64,000 nucleotides of DNA from Lichenostomus cassidix (taxonomy: Eukaryota; Chordata; Aves; Passeriformes; Meliphagidae): assembly GCA_008360975.2 (NCBI GenBank), contig CM039182.1, forward strand, positions 101,773,443 to 101,837,442. Reading direction: 5' to 3'. The translations under genes were made by a program, and so were the position numbers. The notes beneath the pieces are model-generated. The model was not told the DNA's origin. It worked only from the letters and a program-made list of their open reading frames with translations, and searched no databases. Each line of letters starts with the position of its first letter. The stretch's first letter is position 1. Below, in pieces: positions 1 to 13,275 of the stretch.

Positions 1-3000
1 TTCACCTGTACACTCTCAGAGATAGCTCAGTTTGGTCTCAGTGGGGTCAGCAGCAGTGCAGCCATAGAAACAAAGTGGTCTCGTGTATGAGATGGGAGTC
101 TGTGAGCTAACCTTACCCATTATGCAGAGATGACACTTGAGAGCAGATCCAGACTCAGATTAAATTGGAGATGAGAATTTATGGGAGTGCAGAGCAAGAC
201 CTAAACTGGCTAAATGTATGCCCACCTCAGCAGTTCTCTCACCGACCACTCTGTCAAGATGCCAACTTAATGAGCCAGTTTGTAAAGCAATGCCATCTTC
301 CTCTGTCCAGATAAAAATATTCCCTGAGGATTATTTGAGGGAAGTTGAAAGGAGCACTTTCAGGGATTCACTTCATTAAATTGGGATTGAATGGTAATAA
401 TGGATGGTCCATGGAAAAAACTGAAAATTTACTCAAATCTGGTATAATTTGGAAATGGCACCAGTTGTACACTGATTTCTCATGTACAAAATTAGTGCAG
501 TCATATAAAGCATTGATATCTCACATAACACTAAGATCTAAGAAGTTTCTAAATGCAATCCACCAATATATTTGATTAAATCCTTCACACTGATATATTC
601 TGCCTTGCGTTTAATGAATAAATAACCCTTTGTCCATGCATTAGTGGGGAATGTGAACTATTTTCTTATTTCCATTTAGAAGAATGAGAAGAAATCTGAT
701 TTCAAGTACATTTTCTTATCTTACCACAACAGGAAATGTTAAAACTTTCTTAATCAAACTAGCTCTATTTTCTTCCAATTTAGTACTGAGCAGCCCAGAT
801 AATTTCACTCAAAAAGGAGGCACCACAGGTAATGATAACTCTCTAGACCTCCTGACCGTCACACAAAAAAACTGTATGTACATCTTCCACACCACAGAAA
901 TGAATATTTAATCTGGATGGTGAAGAGATTTAGCTAAGCTTCTTAACAAATGTGGATATCAGCCTCTGAAATGCTCCATCCCTATGCATACAAAGAAAGA
1001 ATAAAATTCTCATGAATACTTCTGACTAACTGATTCTTGAATTGTCCAGAGATGCTATACGAGGCTGCTTGTTTGCCAACTCTGTTGAAATGTTTTTCCC
1101 ACTAAAAAATACAACAGTGACACTTATGTTGTTGAAATAGGCAAAAGACATAACGAAATTGCTCATAGTGTGGAAAATATACTGTTTTCTCCCTGGAGCC
1201 CACCACATTTTTTGCAAAATATGTATCCATTTATTATTTTACATTGAGATTCAGATTTTGAAATGAATTCTGATGCAAACAGAAACAGTGCCAAATCCAC
1301 TCTACTTGCTGCATAAACTTTTTCCAAAGTAATTTCTTTTGTTATAAAAGGCAAAATCACTGTTCAGTAGTTACATGTGGAAGTTATAGCCAAGTTGCAA
1401 GGATTTCTCAAATTTCATGTTGCATACACCAGTGTTGAGTGAAACCAGGAGTAAATGAAGCCCTGAAAAATTATTGTATCCCTCAATAAATAAATATACC
1501 CTAAAAACTGCAAAAAAAAGGGAACCATAGCCCTTATATTTACCTATATATGTCAGTATTAGTGACTGAATATAAGAATGAAAAAGCTAAATTTTCTTTA
1601 TAAGCAAGAAGACAGTCATAGCTAATTTATTCCTTAATTTTTATCCTAATGGGTAATACATGACATATTCATGGATATTCAGAAATCAAGTTGGTTTGAA
1701 ATTTGCAATCTCTACCATAAATTAAAAGCATTTCCTCCAAAATCATATCACTCTACCCATCATTAACTTCAGTGCCTTACAGTAACTCATAATTGAATTA
1801 CTTTATCTCATAATTTTATCACATTGTATTCACTCAAAAAAATATTAAGGCCTCTCTATTTTACCTTTGTTTACCTAAAGCATTTTTAACTGCTCCTTTG
1901 CTCTGTTCACCTCTGACTCTGTGTTTGTAATGCACTCCCCAAGGTCAGAAGACTGCAGGTTTTTAATAGAGGTGGAAAGGGATGGGCAGGTTGCAGACAA
2001 GCTTTTCTGGCCTGAATACTTTCTTCTGCTCTAGGACAGCCTTCAGTGGGAATTACGCTAAAAACAGAATTCTTGCAACAGCCATGAAGAATCTCAAGCA
2101 TTTCTTGCCACTGTACTAAAATAATGTCTCCCTATTGGATGTCTTCTGCTGTCAGTTTAGCTTGGCTGCCTTCTCTTAATTGCATTTGCTTTTGAAACAG
2201 GGATCAACATAGGCATCCATATTTGCTTTCAAAGTTTTATTCTGTGGTCATCTACAAATAAGCCACATTTTGTTTCAGTCTTCTCTGTGAAGGGTAACTC
2301 ACTGAGTATGTAAAAGCTGTTATAAGTTGTTAGCATCAAGCTTAAGAACTCAGGAGCTTTATTAAGGATATTGCATCTCCATGGAGTAGTCTGTGTGCCA
2401 TCTTCATAACTCATTTTTTCTCCTCAAAGATAAAGTCTAAACTTTCCATCCACTTCCCATATTTATTTTCTGTTATGATGAACTGGGTAAAAAGTTCAGG
2501 CTCTCTTTCACAGTACTCTATTCCATTTTCCTTGTTTGAAACTCAAGCTTTCTACTTGGGTGCTTGGGTGACTGTTTTGGACAGACTGCTCTAATATTTT
2601 TATCTTCATAAGATTTTGAATTTAATGATCATAATGTTACAGTCACACAGTCTGTAGGGATTTTCCTTCAGATACCAAACCAAAAAGAGCTATGCTTGGA
2701 AGTAGGTCAGGCACTACTTTCTGCATTGAAGTCTGCATTGAATGGAAAAACTTGATTTAAACTGTGGAATTACTCTACTCAATCAAATAAGCATTGTCCT
2801 TGTTTTCAGTGCTCAGCACTCATTATTTTTTCCTGTTTCATTCTGTTTGGCTGAAAGGGTTTCCTAGCACCTTGGGGAAAATAAAAGGTGGCAAATATTA
2901 TGCAGCTACAATAAAAGATTTCCTCACACACTAATGTAGCAGAGGCATTTCCATTTCAATCACAAAATAAAGAAAAAAAAGAACCTGGAACTGAAAACTT

Positions 3001-6000
3001 ATTTCCCTGCAATTGTCACTAAGATTGGTAATCCCTCTTGCTGCTCTTGTTTCTTCACTTTTTTCTCCTGGGGCCCACAACACCTTATTTCTCCAAGGGG
3101 CAACAGGTTGCCAGATATTTCTACATCTCTTGGCTATGAGTTGGAAAAGCTGAGTTTACTGATGGTGACTATTTATGTGAAGATGGTGAGGGTTCAGAGA
3201 AATAGGTCCTGTATTGTGAGAAGGACAACCCTGCGGTGAGAGCTCAGGCATATGTTTACAGCATTACTGTTCTGCCTCCCACTCAGCCACTTGATGCAAG
3301 CTACTTTGGCATATTGCTGCCTGTGAATGTCATGGAAAATACTGTCTGCCTTGAAGGATACCAGCTAATATGTTTATGATTTTAAACACCCTTTCTGTTA
3401 TTTCTAACTGGAATTTTTTTGTTTTTTTATTTTTAACTAAAAGCTAATAGGAAGAAAAAGTGTCATTCTTCCCTCCAGTAATAATATATTCTGCTTTCTT
3501 CTGTCCGTAATAATATATTCTGCTTTATACAAGTAAAAGATATTACAGACTATCCATATAAGAGCATTTTCTTTAGGTTTCTCCAACTAACTTTGTTAAC
3601 AGCTAGTAGTTGTTTTTCCTGAGAAGATACGTAAAATGGGGAGCACATGAGGACTTTTATCTCCCCCATCCCACACATTGTATGTGAGTTTAGTCATAAT
3701 CATAATATCCACACAGAAAGACAGACAAGGGACAGCTTGTCTCACATCCTCTGAAACACACCATCTGAAGAAAACTGAAGATCCACCCTTAAAGGGTGCA
3801 TATTTCAGTTTAGATAAGGAAGGTGGGTTTTGAGTGAGTCTCTCCCTTGTCTTCACTCACAGCACTTTAGGTTATGTTGTGGAGCAGTTTTAGAAGTCTA
3901 GTATCCCCCAGTGTGACGAAAGGCATAGCCTGAGAGCATGCATAATGCATGTTAGTGACCAGGGGATTCAGTCCAAGGGGCCAGGCTGGAGTGAATGCAC
4001 AGCAAAACCCCTGAGATGTGTGTGATATGGATGACAATGCTGCAGCAACAGTAGTTTTGCCCTTGAGGCCAGTTTTTATCAGGAGATTCTGCTGTTGAGT
4101 TTCTATGAGACTGATGTAGACATAGATTCAGTTGTACAAGTGATAGGAAACCAGAAAGAACAGGATGCACTGGGGAGTTGTTGAACATGTATTTCTGCAT
4201 CATAAAACCCAACCAAAAGGGTAGAAAAAGCTGTATCCCAGCATGCTGTGTGTAGAACAGTTTCTCCTTTACCTATTCTGTTTTGACACTTTGCAACAAT
4301 GCTTTCTCTTGCTCTTCAAAGTGTCTCTTCACTTTCTGCTGGCTGCTAAACACTTTTTCCTTGGTTGCTTTAAGAGGCTTCCAGCCAAATGACTTAGCTC
4401 TGTTGTGGTAAGCAGGCTGGCACTTGGAAAAGCCTTCATTCCATGGGCTTATTTTTTGTTCAGGTCATGGCAGGATTCACTGTTACCCTTCATGAAAGTC
4501 TGGTGTTGCTTTACCTGAGGGGCAGTAGCCAGGATGGTTGGAGACAAGAAAAGATCTGAAAAGTCAAAATTGTTGTTTGTATTGAACACATTAATGTCTA
4601 AGGACAAAGGAAAGTGTGCATGCCAGATTGTTTTGCAAAGGTCTACAGGATAATTTTCTTTCTTTTTTCCTAATAGCTAATCTTATCTTATAATGTTACA
4701 CGAGGGATATTATCCTAAAGGTGAGTTAAACTAGTTATTTTCTAATTTCTGGTTTTATACTTAAAAGCCTGAAGGTATGACCATGCAGTAGTTATTACAT
4801 ATTGTTTTGTAATGTTATCAGTGAAACTGCTGTATTTTTTGCAACACTTAGTCTTGCAAATGTGTTTCTTGTTTCTGATAAAGCCCTTTGGGAGTCCTAA
4901 ATATTTCTAGCATGTTCTGAATAAGATAGAAGAAGGAAGAGGGAGATAAGATATAAACAAAGACTCATTTTAGTGTGGCAAGTTGTGAGTCATCATTAAT
5001 TACTGAAAGCAAGGCAGACATCAAGACATATATTTGTGAAACATAGCTCAGGGTTGGTAATTGTGGGCCACAGGCTCAGATTTTAAATTGTTCACTTACA
5101 GAGAAGGGCAGAATTTATAAACTTTAGTTAGCATGAAATCAATTTTTTGTCATTAAATTGAATTTATTCAGCCTTTGTCTCCCAGTCTCAACAAGTAGGG
5201 AGCTATTGTCTATAAATAATTTTTTAAGATAAATAAATACACATGTATACAAAAATAAAAAGTAGTGTCTTTGGACTGGGATGTTTTTCGTATTGTCTTT
5301 TTGAACTATCAACAATTGTTTGTTGAATCTGTAATCACCATTCCCACTGAATTCTATACATAGACACAAAAAGGACGTATACTTAAGTATAACTAATTTT
5401 TTTGTGATTCTGACCAGCAACTCAAAATATTTAAGGAAAGAGTGAGCAGATAATATACAATTTAAGTCCTTGTTGATTTTTTTGGAGGGTTTGGGGTTTT
5501 TTCTATTTATTTTGGTTATTTCTCATTGTTTGTTCTCTGAAGCTGTGTGTCTCTGCAGTATGAACACCAAGTAGAATTATTAATTTTTTTTTCCTCTCCT
5601 GAACTTAAACGGAGAATTGTAGTTTTTTTTTTCAACAGCTACATTTTTCATAAGGAGTGTGCTAAGAGATTTCTGTTCAGTAACAAGAACTAAAAGAAAC
5701 TGAAAAGGTGTAGGAAGAGAAATGAGATGAAGCTGAAAGGCAAGTCATCCAGTCTCTTTAGTCCTATCTAGAAGTTTTCTAAGATTCTATGCTTATGACA
5801 TCACAAGGAAATGAATATTGGTAAACTAAATAGTTTCTGAATGAGACCATGGGTCTCTTATGGTAGATTTGAGCTGAAATGGTAATTTTCTTCAGCCAAA
5901 ATTCTGATCATTCAGATGGGATATACACACTGAACAATAAAAATCAAAATGAACACCCCAAAACATAAAAACAAATGATGGGCTAGTGATTGCTAATCAG

Positions 6001-6232
6001 AATTGCTATCCATTTCTTTCGATAAGAGAAAGGACCTCTGAAAAAAAGATCAAATGTGTTTTATAGGTAAAGACATTCAAAGTGCTTATGGGAAAGAGTC
6101 ATACATTCCAACTGTGCAGTCCATTTTAATTTAGCATTTTCAGACACTGGAGTTTAAACACAAAGTTTGCTGTGTTGTGAGAATTGCATCTTAGTGGGAC
6201 TACAGGAAAAAACAACTTTGTGTGTGAAATCC
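1..6232. other. AT-rich non-coding sequence, no gene seen
   Basis: I see no supportable gene here. Open frames are short (under about 105 codons), occur on both strands, and show no recognisable motif or exon-like arrangement. The sequence is AT-rich with scattered poly-T and poly-A runs, such as those near 3416-3433 and 5588-5630, which is usual for a vertebrate intron or intergenic region. The only local structure I could support is the 19-bp direct repeat at 3479-3526, listed separately. No interspersed repeat family was recognised by eye, though very old fragments could be missed. Confidence 0.7.
3479..3526. repeat. Two-copy direct repeat, 19 bp, period 29 bp
   Basis: The 19-base string TAATAATATATTCTGCTTT occurs at 3479-3497 and again at 3508-3526, with 10 bases between them. 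The copies are identical, so this is probably a recent slippage-type duplication. No coding or regulatory role is implied. Confidence 0.85.
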
Positions 6233-6662
6233 CAGAATCATAGAATGGTTTGGGTTGGAAGGGATTTAAAGATCATCTAGTTTTAACCCCCTGCCATAGG
6301 CAGGGACACCTTCTACCAGACCAGGTTGCTCAGATCCCCATCCAACCTGGCCTTGAGCACCCTCAAGGATGGGGCATCCACAACTTCCCTGGGCAATGTT
6401 CCAGACCCTCACCACTCTCACAGCAAAGAACTTCCTCCTAATATCTAATCCAGACCCACTCTCGTTTAGTTTGAATCCATCCCTTCTTGTCCTGTCACTG
6501 CATGCTCTTGAAAGAAGTGTTTGTCTTCCTTGTAGGTTCTCCTCAGCTACTGGAAGGCTACAGTTAGGTAACCCCAAAGCCTTCTTTTTTCCAGCTGAAC
6601 AAACCCATTTCTCTCAGTCTTTGCTTGTAAGAGAGGTGTTCCATGCCTCTAATCATCAGTTA
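6233..6662 (-). mobile_element. CR1 LINE fragment, 3' end, minus strand
   Basis: This is a 5'-truncated copy of chicken repeat 1 (CR1), the dominant non-LTR retrotransposon of birds and other reptiles. On the plus strand it begins with the reverse complement of the CR1 3' tip (AGAATCATAGAATGGTTTGG), followed by GGTTGGAAGGGA. It continues through the familiar antisense blocks: CAGGGACACCTTCTACCAGA, CCATCCAACCTGGCCTTGAG, and the segment near 6470-6500 giving TTGTCCTGTCACTGCATGCT. It ends near CTCTAATCATCAG. Truncation at the 5' side is normal for CR1, which rarely inserts at full length. The open frames of 63 to 103 codons inside it are by-products of the element, not genes. Identification is from remembered family consensus; the subfamily is not assigned. 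Confidence 0.95.
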
Positions 6663-9600
6663 AATTGAGCAAATACAGAAGTAATGAAACAAATTAAATA
6701 CATGTATGTTGAGCAGTTTTTCAAAATTTACAAAACTAAGAAAAAAATTTCACTGGTAGTATGCAACATTATTCAAGTTAATTCTGTTCTCTTACTATTC
6801 AGTTCCTTAATACATATGCATAAACATACCTTTTCCTCTTAGGAACAAACTCTAAATATGACAGTAATTAAACTGTGTTACATTTCCAAAGGATACAATT
6901 ATGTTGTCTATCTGTGGACTGGTGCTATAATCATGAAGTCTTTTTCCTGCTGTAAATTTTTCTTCAACATTTGTCTTGATTTAAGGTCTTAGTTCTTCTT
7001 TAATACACTAATGGAAAATAATGAAATATTGTTTGGAGAGTCGCCCAAGCATTGTTGCCCAAGATAAATTTCTCTTCTCCCTAATAGATGGGAACAATTT
7101 GTATATGAGATATCCTGAGAAAAATCTTTATGTTTTAATGACAGTCACTCAATATGATATTAGTCTAAGCTACGAAAAGACAAAATGTAATCCTTTACCT
7201 CCCAACTTGAGACTCCTTTTATTTAACTTCAACGCTTTAAATATGAGACATCTTGACTTATCCCTGTGCGTGTTGAAACCCAACTGAGAGAAAAACGCAC
7301 CTCTTAAAGTAATTTCTCAAAACTTTGCCTTAACTTCTGTACTTAAGTTTCAAGTTTTTAAATAATCATACTATACAGCACATACCTCACTTTCTTTTGC
7401 ACACAGTCAGATGAAAAGACTCTCGCACCTTCTGAAAGAGAATCTGATAGAGATGATGAAAATATTTTGATGACACTAATATAATTAAGGCAAAAATATG
7501 TAATGTGTTTCACAATTTATTGCTCATATTAATTCATGTGAAAATGAGAGTTCGTTAACTATTTTAGTTGGATGCATAATAATCAAGGGTCATTTTGAAA
7601 GTACTGCCTGAAAAGCAAAGATCTGTGTTCAGCAGACATGCTTAAAAGAGCAAATGACTTTTAGGAAGATAAGCCCTATGCATGTCCAGTGACAGTCACT
7701 TGATTTGGGGGAAAAAGTTATCTTTTTAAATATTATCTTCTGTTTAATTTTTCTCTTTGATGACAATATAACCTGGTGATTAACATCTATACAAAATTGT
7801 TTCATATATTGGTCTGGCTCATCTATAATTTTGTAATACATAGTGGTTTGCATGAACAGATATGCCAGAACAAATCCAAATTTCCGATCTATTGCACTAT
7901 CTGTACCACATTTGTAAATGGACAAATGTTGGTAAACTAAAGCTTGCAGTTCTTAACTCCATAAAAGTTTAAGGTACTGCAACTGCTTAGTAAAAATGAG
8001 GTCAGTTTTTAAACAAGACAAGGTTTGTAAGCAGATATGGTTGGAAATGTTGGGCAAGCCTTAGGGTACATGAAATCATCACCAGTTTGAAACACATATG
8101 TCTGCAAGTTTATCAAAATTTCCAGCTATACCAATCTGCCTAATAGAAGATACTAGCTCAGCTTATAAATATTCTCCTGTGCTCTCAGGCATGTATATTT
8201 CCAGTTCTGAGTTCCTTTTATTGAGTTCATAGTTGATTCCTTTTAAACAGTTTCATAAAACTTACTACAATGCATTTTGCTAGCACAAGAGAGTATTCTT
8301 CTCCCTAGTGGGAATTGCATTATTTTCAGTGTTGGAAGTCAGAACTGGAGATAAGAGAACTTAAAAATAAGTCCTTTTATATTCAAAATCTTGACGTGAT
8401 AAAAACAAGTTGAAAGGCAGATATTTGAGTGAAAGAATGGCTTCTAAATATCTCTCTATAGCACCTTATATTTTCAAGACATTTAATTAACATGCCCATT
8501 AGGAAATTATATATTACAAGTGTGATGTACACAATGAGCCAGGGCTCCATGTTTTATTGGTTCATTATAGCTGAATCTGCATATAAAGAGAAGTACCATT
8601 TACAGTTACCTTAAGATCAGAACAGTACTAGCCTAGTTCAAACACATACATTTTAAAACATGTATTTGTATTAGACAATAAAGTAAAAGTTATACATGCT
8701 AAAGCAAGCTCATTGTTTAGGCTTAACATAAAAAAACTTTGAATCATGACAATAAAACCAGTCATCTTTCTTGTCAAGGACAATCATCCCTGTACTATAC
8801 TTACCTATGACAGTTATTAACGCTTCTACATTACTAAACCTTTTTTTGCAATTTAGGAACTAATTTTTTTCCATTAACTTAATAAAAATTCTTAAACATC
8901 AAAATGTAGATAACTGTGTACTACTCATCTCTAGACTGAACTCTTATCAATATCCATCTATTCGAACTGTAGTTTTCTGCATCTTCTGCATCAGCACAAA
9001 ACTTGAGGCAAGGGAATTAAATCAGTTTTGCTACACTGAAACCTGTCCTCACTTATGCCAATAATCCTGATGAAGCCTTTGTGCACTTGTTTTTTTCTTT
9101 TCAAGGGAGAAAAGAAGTCTTCAATAAAAATTATTATTTTACTTTCCACATTATATGTTATTAGAGAATATATTAATTAATTGAAAAGCTCTGAATATTC
9201 AGTGGGATATATATATGTATAAATATATGTAAGACAATAATACAGAGGAATGTGTAGTAAAATGTTAGAACTCTGTTCTTTTGCTTGCTTTGTTTGAAGT
9301 TAAGATAAACATGCAAGGATATAGAGCACTTTGCATTGTGTTTCTAGTTTTTTGTTGTTTGTTCATTTGGGGTTTTTTTTAAATGCAGATTTCTCCAGCG
9401 TTGCTATCATCAATAAAATCACATGTTCCCTCCTTAGAATGTGAAGCAGGACAAAAGCTACAAAGGCTACAAATAAAAGCTTTAACAAAAAATTTGATAA
9501 TTAACACCCAAGAAAAGAGGTTGCTAACTGCTTTTAATTCACCCAAAAATATGCAGGCGGTTTTGCATGATTAAACCAAGGACAACGTTTCTAGTCATGG

Positions 9601-10643
9601 AGTTTTACTCGGGTTGTTCATCCAGCTTTTGAATTCATTTGTGAAAGAACAAAATTGTATCACCAGAGAAAACAATATTTCCAGGAAATGAGGGAGCTGA
9701 TTCACCAGAAAAAGGCATCTATGCCTCCTGTTCCTCCAAAATCTTAGCTAGGGTGGGGATCCCATGAGCTGTCAAGCTGAATTTTTCAATTTCAGTCTAG
9801 AACTAGAGATGTAGGGACACTTCAGTCCCTTTCCTAAGAGCAGGAAATCTCCATGAGGCCTCCCTGCTGCTCTTTATGGCACACCATACCAAATTTGCAA
9901 GGCCCCTTTGCCAGGAAGGGGGAAGCCAACCTTGACAACAAGCCATATCTAACGATAAGCACACTTAAATATTTGGAAAAATGGCTCGTAATTCACTTCC
10001 TTCATTACGGATAATTGCAGCCTGATATCCATAGTAACAGGAATGATGCACTCACACTTCTGTGGTATCCACCACAGGGTGAAAATATCTGCCAGTCCAT
10101 TACAAACACCCCACTGAATGCTCTTGGGTCACAGGGGTTGAGAAAACCAGCGGAGCGTCAAGATGAATAAGTATGCAAGTACGGTGACAGAAAATATTAC
10201 TGAAAGTGTAATATTTCTGTTATCTAAAATATTCACTCTCAGTTTGAACCACTTTTTTCCACTGTGGTTGACACAGAGCAGTCTGAGAGAAGACAGATTG
10301 CGTGAACTATAAAATTACTCTCTCACACTGCAAAAGGACTATGTTTATTTCCAAGAGGTGTCTGAGAGATATATATAAATTAAAATACAAATTAAATATA
10401 AGCCAGAAACTATTTACCCATTTCAGACAGCACTGTCTAGGAGCTATGCTAAAAATCTTGTTTCATGGGCTGAGGAAGAGCACCTTACACAATCTTGGAA
10501 CTGATGAAGGAAAGATTTATTAAATATTCTTTTCAAAGTTTTTTCATGTCTTAGTGACTGCTTGCAACCTGATTTGAGTAAGCTGCAAAAAACAAATGAA
10601 AAGTCTATATAGAAGTCTGCATAGAAATTATTTTTTTTTTTTA
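6663..10643. other. AT-rich non-coding sequence, no gene seen
   Basis: No gene or recognised repeat is visible. Open frames reach only about 98 codons and are not supported by composition or motifs. Short features include an AT-rich patch near 9207-9230, a nearly perfect inverted repeat at 10188-10219 and a run of 12 T at 10631-10642, just before the next CR1. Confidence 0.7.
10188..10219. repeat. Inverted repeat with one-base bulge
   Basis: CAGAAAATATTAC at 10188-10200 pairs with GTAATATTTCTG at 10208-10219 around a 7-base loop, with one unpaired A in the left arm. AT-rich inverted repeats of this size arise by chance in such sequence. There is no evidence of a transcribed RNA. Confidence 0.6.
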
Positions 10644-10870
10644 TAGAATAGAATCATTGAATCATATAATCATAGAATGTTAGAATTTTCAATGTTGGAA
10701 AAGACCTTTAAGATTAAAATCTGCTCTGTAACCATGCTGGGCACTGAGGTCAGGCTGACATGCTTTCATCTGACCCTTCTTGTGGAGGGTGCCACACTGG
10801 CCAACTTTCAGTCATCCAGAGCTCCCCCATTTAGCCAGGACTGTTGAGAAATGAGGGTAAGCAGCTTCCA
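10644..10870 (-). mobile_element. CR1 LINE fragment with internal deletion, minus strand
   Basis: Four degenerate 8-bp units related to ATAGAATC lie at about 10644-10680, which is the CR1 3'-terminal repeat in antisense. They are followed by TTGGAAAAGACCTTTAAGAT, another CR1 3'-end signature. From about 10740 the sequence jumps to a different CR1-associated block: GGCTGACA, then CCCTTCTTGTGGAGGG, CACACTGGCCAACTTTCAGT and TTAGCCAGGACTG. The two blocks are not normally adjacent, so an internal deletion or two nested fragments is likely. Divergence is higher than in the copy at 6.2 kb, suggesting an older insertion. Family assignment is firm for the left part and less firm for the right part. 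Confidence 0.85.
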
Positions 10871-11147
10871 CTGGCTTGTTTAAGAGTTTTTATGAATTTA
10901 AAACATATTGTGTTGGCAAAGATATAGCTTTTTCAGAGTCTACACTAACTGTAGAACTACAAAGACAGCTGAATTAAGAAGTTATGTGGAGATCTTGATT
11001 CCAAACCTATTAGAATCAAAGGAAAAACCTTTTTCTACTCCAGAAAAGTAGCAAAAAAATTGGTTTCTTTATTTGAAATATTACAATTAAATATTTACTT
11101 AACTCATTAACATCCTAAAAGTGACATTTGAGGATATTTATTAAATT

Positions 11148-11203
11148 ATTTACTAGATAAGGAAAAGGAATTTTCCTTAAATTTACTAGTTAAGGAAAAG
11201 GAA
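11148..11203. repeat. Two-copy direct repeat, 23 bp, period 33 bp
   Basis: The 23 bases at 11148-11170 are repeated at 11181-11203 with one difference (CTAGATAAGG versus CTAGTTAAGG). A small hairpin follows directly: arms TTATTACTC (11209-11217) and GAGTAATAA (11223-11231) around a 5-base loop. This looks like a local slippage product. Confidence 0.8.
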
Positions 11204-12446
11204 AAAATTTATTACTCTCTTGGAGTAATAAATAATGTACTAAATTGTCATATGCCTAAATCTAGCAGCAATTGAACAGAAAGCTCATAGAAAACCTACA
11301 GTAAACATGGTAAACACCAGATATTTCTACCAAATTATCTCTGCGGTAACAAGATCAACTGGACAGCCCCACAATGAGGCTGACCAAAAATGAAAATATG
11401 CTTCAGCTTTCAGTGTCACTACAGAAATATTACTTACTATGAAAATAGTGTAGAAAATTGTCCTCTGAGTGAGTTACATCTGTGCAAATGTAGATGGAAT
11501 GATAAAAAAACCATCTACTTACCCATTAACTTAGCTGATTTGAATACTGATAAATGAATAGCAGAAACATTTTGCATTATTATTTAATCTGATATGAAGG
11601 GACAGTAATGGAATAAGTTCCATTTTGTATCTCTGCTGAAAAATCAGTGGAAAAATGTACCCCAGAAAGTCAGAGACATTAAATGTGTTTGTAAGCTTCT
11701 TATATTCATACAGAAAGAAAACAATGAAAATGTGATTAGATAACTCTTATTCCAAAGAAATGAGTAAAAACTGAGTCCTGTCAGCTGTCTGGGAAGACCT
11801 TCTTGATCGTCCAGTTTGGAAAGCATCAGTCTTCCCCAGTGTAATAAATTGTGTGTGGCTTCAAAAGAATATTTTAACACTCATAGCTGACGATGTTTAT
11901 TGGAGAGGTTCCCTCCTCCATTTTGATTCCTTCCAACACACTTCATTTCTTACACATAGGTCTAAGGTAGGTTTTGAACTTCCAAGACTTTTAACAAAAA
12001 TTCCAACTCTATCAGAGCAAGAAACTTTTTTTAAAGCTATACAATGCTGACAGCAAAATGTTGATTAGTGTTTTTTATAGGTCAAAGCAGAGTTCTATGC
12101 AAAGCGATTACTTTTATATTGTACATAAAAGAAGACCTCCTTCAGGGTGATTTTCTTAAGATGTAAATATTTCAAGAATTTAAAGAGTTTTCATTTCTCC
12201 CACCCTCAGGTAAAACATAAAACAAATGCATGGCCCAACCTGCCACATTGCTGCCTGCCTCTTGGCACTCAGAGTGAGGGAGCACAGTGTAAAAGAGCAC
12301 CTCATAAAGCACATACCTCTTTGTGTAATGTTGATTATGACATCATAAACTTCCACAGTATTTTAAATATAAAACATAGCACCATTCATTTTCCATTACA
12401 GAAAAGTTTCATTCTCTTTAGTTTAGAGTGGTCTGTGCTATATGTC

Positions 12447-12480
12447 ACAAAAATGACATGACATATCATGTCATTTTTGT
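12447..12480. repeat. Perfect inverted repeat, 15-bp arms, 4-base loop
   Basis: ACAAAAATGACATGA at 12447-12461 is the exact reverse complement of TCATGTCATTTTTGT at 12466-12480, separated by CATA. The flanking bases do not continue the pairing, so the structure is exactly 34 bases. It could be the tip of a decayed palindromic element, a hairpin left by template switching during replication, or a transcribed hairpin. It is shorter than a typical microRNA precursor stem, and nothing shows that it is transcribed. Confidence 0.9.
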
Positions 12481-13012
12481 CTCTCCTTTTTCCCCCACAG
12501 CCTTCTCCAGCCCGTCTCACTGTGCAGGGGGAATTGAGGTAATGCTCAGGAATGCAACACACATCCATATCTTCAGATATGCCTTTAGATTGTAGGCAGC
12601 TATACCTCTTTCATTTCCAGTCACTTCTCTATTGTAAGTAGAAGTAGATGTTGCCAAGGTTGAAAATGGTTTTTAATGCAATTTATTTCTCTACATAAAT
12701 GGGAGTAATGCCGTTGATGAGGCAGACAAATTATTTTCCACTGATTATAGAGCAGACATTTTATAATCTGTGTGAATCATTGTGGCCTGTGCTTTCTTTC
12801 ATCTTCTTTGCTGGATGTTTGAATAAAGCATTTATCTGATGAGAAGTGCACATTAAAGCAGACTGTAAGGGTTGCTGCTGGGCAGCCTGCTCTCTGCATC
12901 ACAAGCCAGACACTAGGAAAAGAAGTGGTGCTTAGTCAACCATAAATAAAAGGAGGAAAAACATACTGAAGAATCCCTAATGCACATGTCTAGAGCAAAA
13001 GTGAGCATGCAG

Positions 13013-13275
13013 AATCACAGAAACACAGAATAGTCGAGGTTGGGAGGGACCACTGGAGGTTATCTAGTCCAACTGTCCTGTTCAAGCAGGATCCCCTAGA
13101 GGACATTACTCAGGGTTGTGTCCAGACCATTCCTCAGTATCTAGGGAAGGAAACTCCATGACTCTTGGGCAAACCTCTTCCAGTGCTCAGTTGGTTTCAA
13201 AGTACAGAAGATCTTCCTGATGTTCAGGTGGAACTTCCTGTGTTCTGTTTTATGCCAATTGACTCTCATCCAGCA
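13013..13275 (-). mobile_element. CR1 LINE fragment, minus strand, different subfamily
   Basis: The segment opens with degenerate antisense CR1 tail octamers (AGAATCACAGAAACACAGAA) followed by GAGGTTGGGAGGGACCACTG and TCTAGTCCAACTG. It continues with AAACTCCATGACTC, GGGCAAACCTCTTCCAGTGC and TTCCTGATGTTCAGGTGGAA, which are antisense CR1 3'-region blocks. Its wording differs from the copies at 6.2 and 52.6 kb and is closer to the form at 57.6 kb, so it probably belongs to another CR1 subfamily. It is 5'-truncated near 13275, where similarity fades. No coding capacity remains. Confidence 0.92.

Larger units (their letters stand above)
10871..13012. other. Non-coding sequence with short repeats, no gene seen
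   Basis: No supportable gene was found. The stretch holds a two-copy imperfect direct repeat at 11148-11203, a small hairpin just after it, and a perfect 15-bp-arm hairpin at 12447-12480. The open frame of 104 codons at 12147-12461 ends inside that hairpin and has no recognisable protein features. Confidence 0.65.

Noticed and set aside
6250..6668. Three overlapping open frames of 63 to 103 codons
   Set aside because: All lie inside the CR1 3' region, which is relatively GC-rich and stop-poor.
11920..11945. ATTCCTTCCAACACACTTC as a sense CR1 3' end
   Set aside because: The match is limited to CCTTCCAAC. The terminal octamers and upstream blocks are missing.
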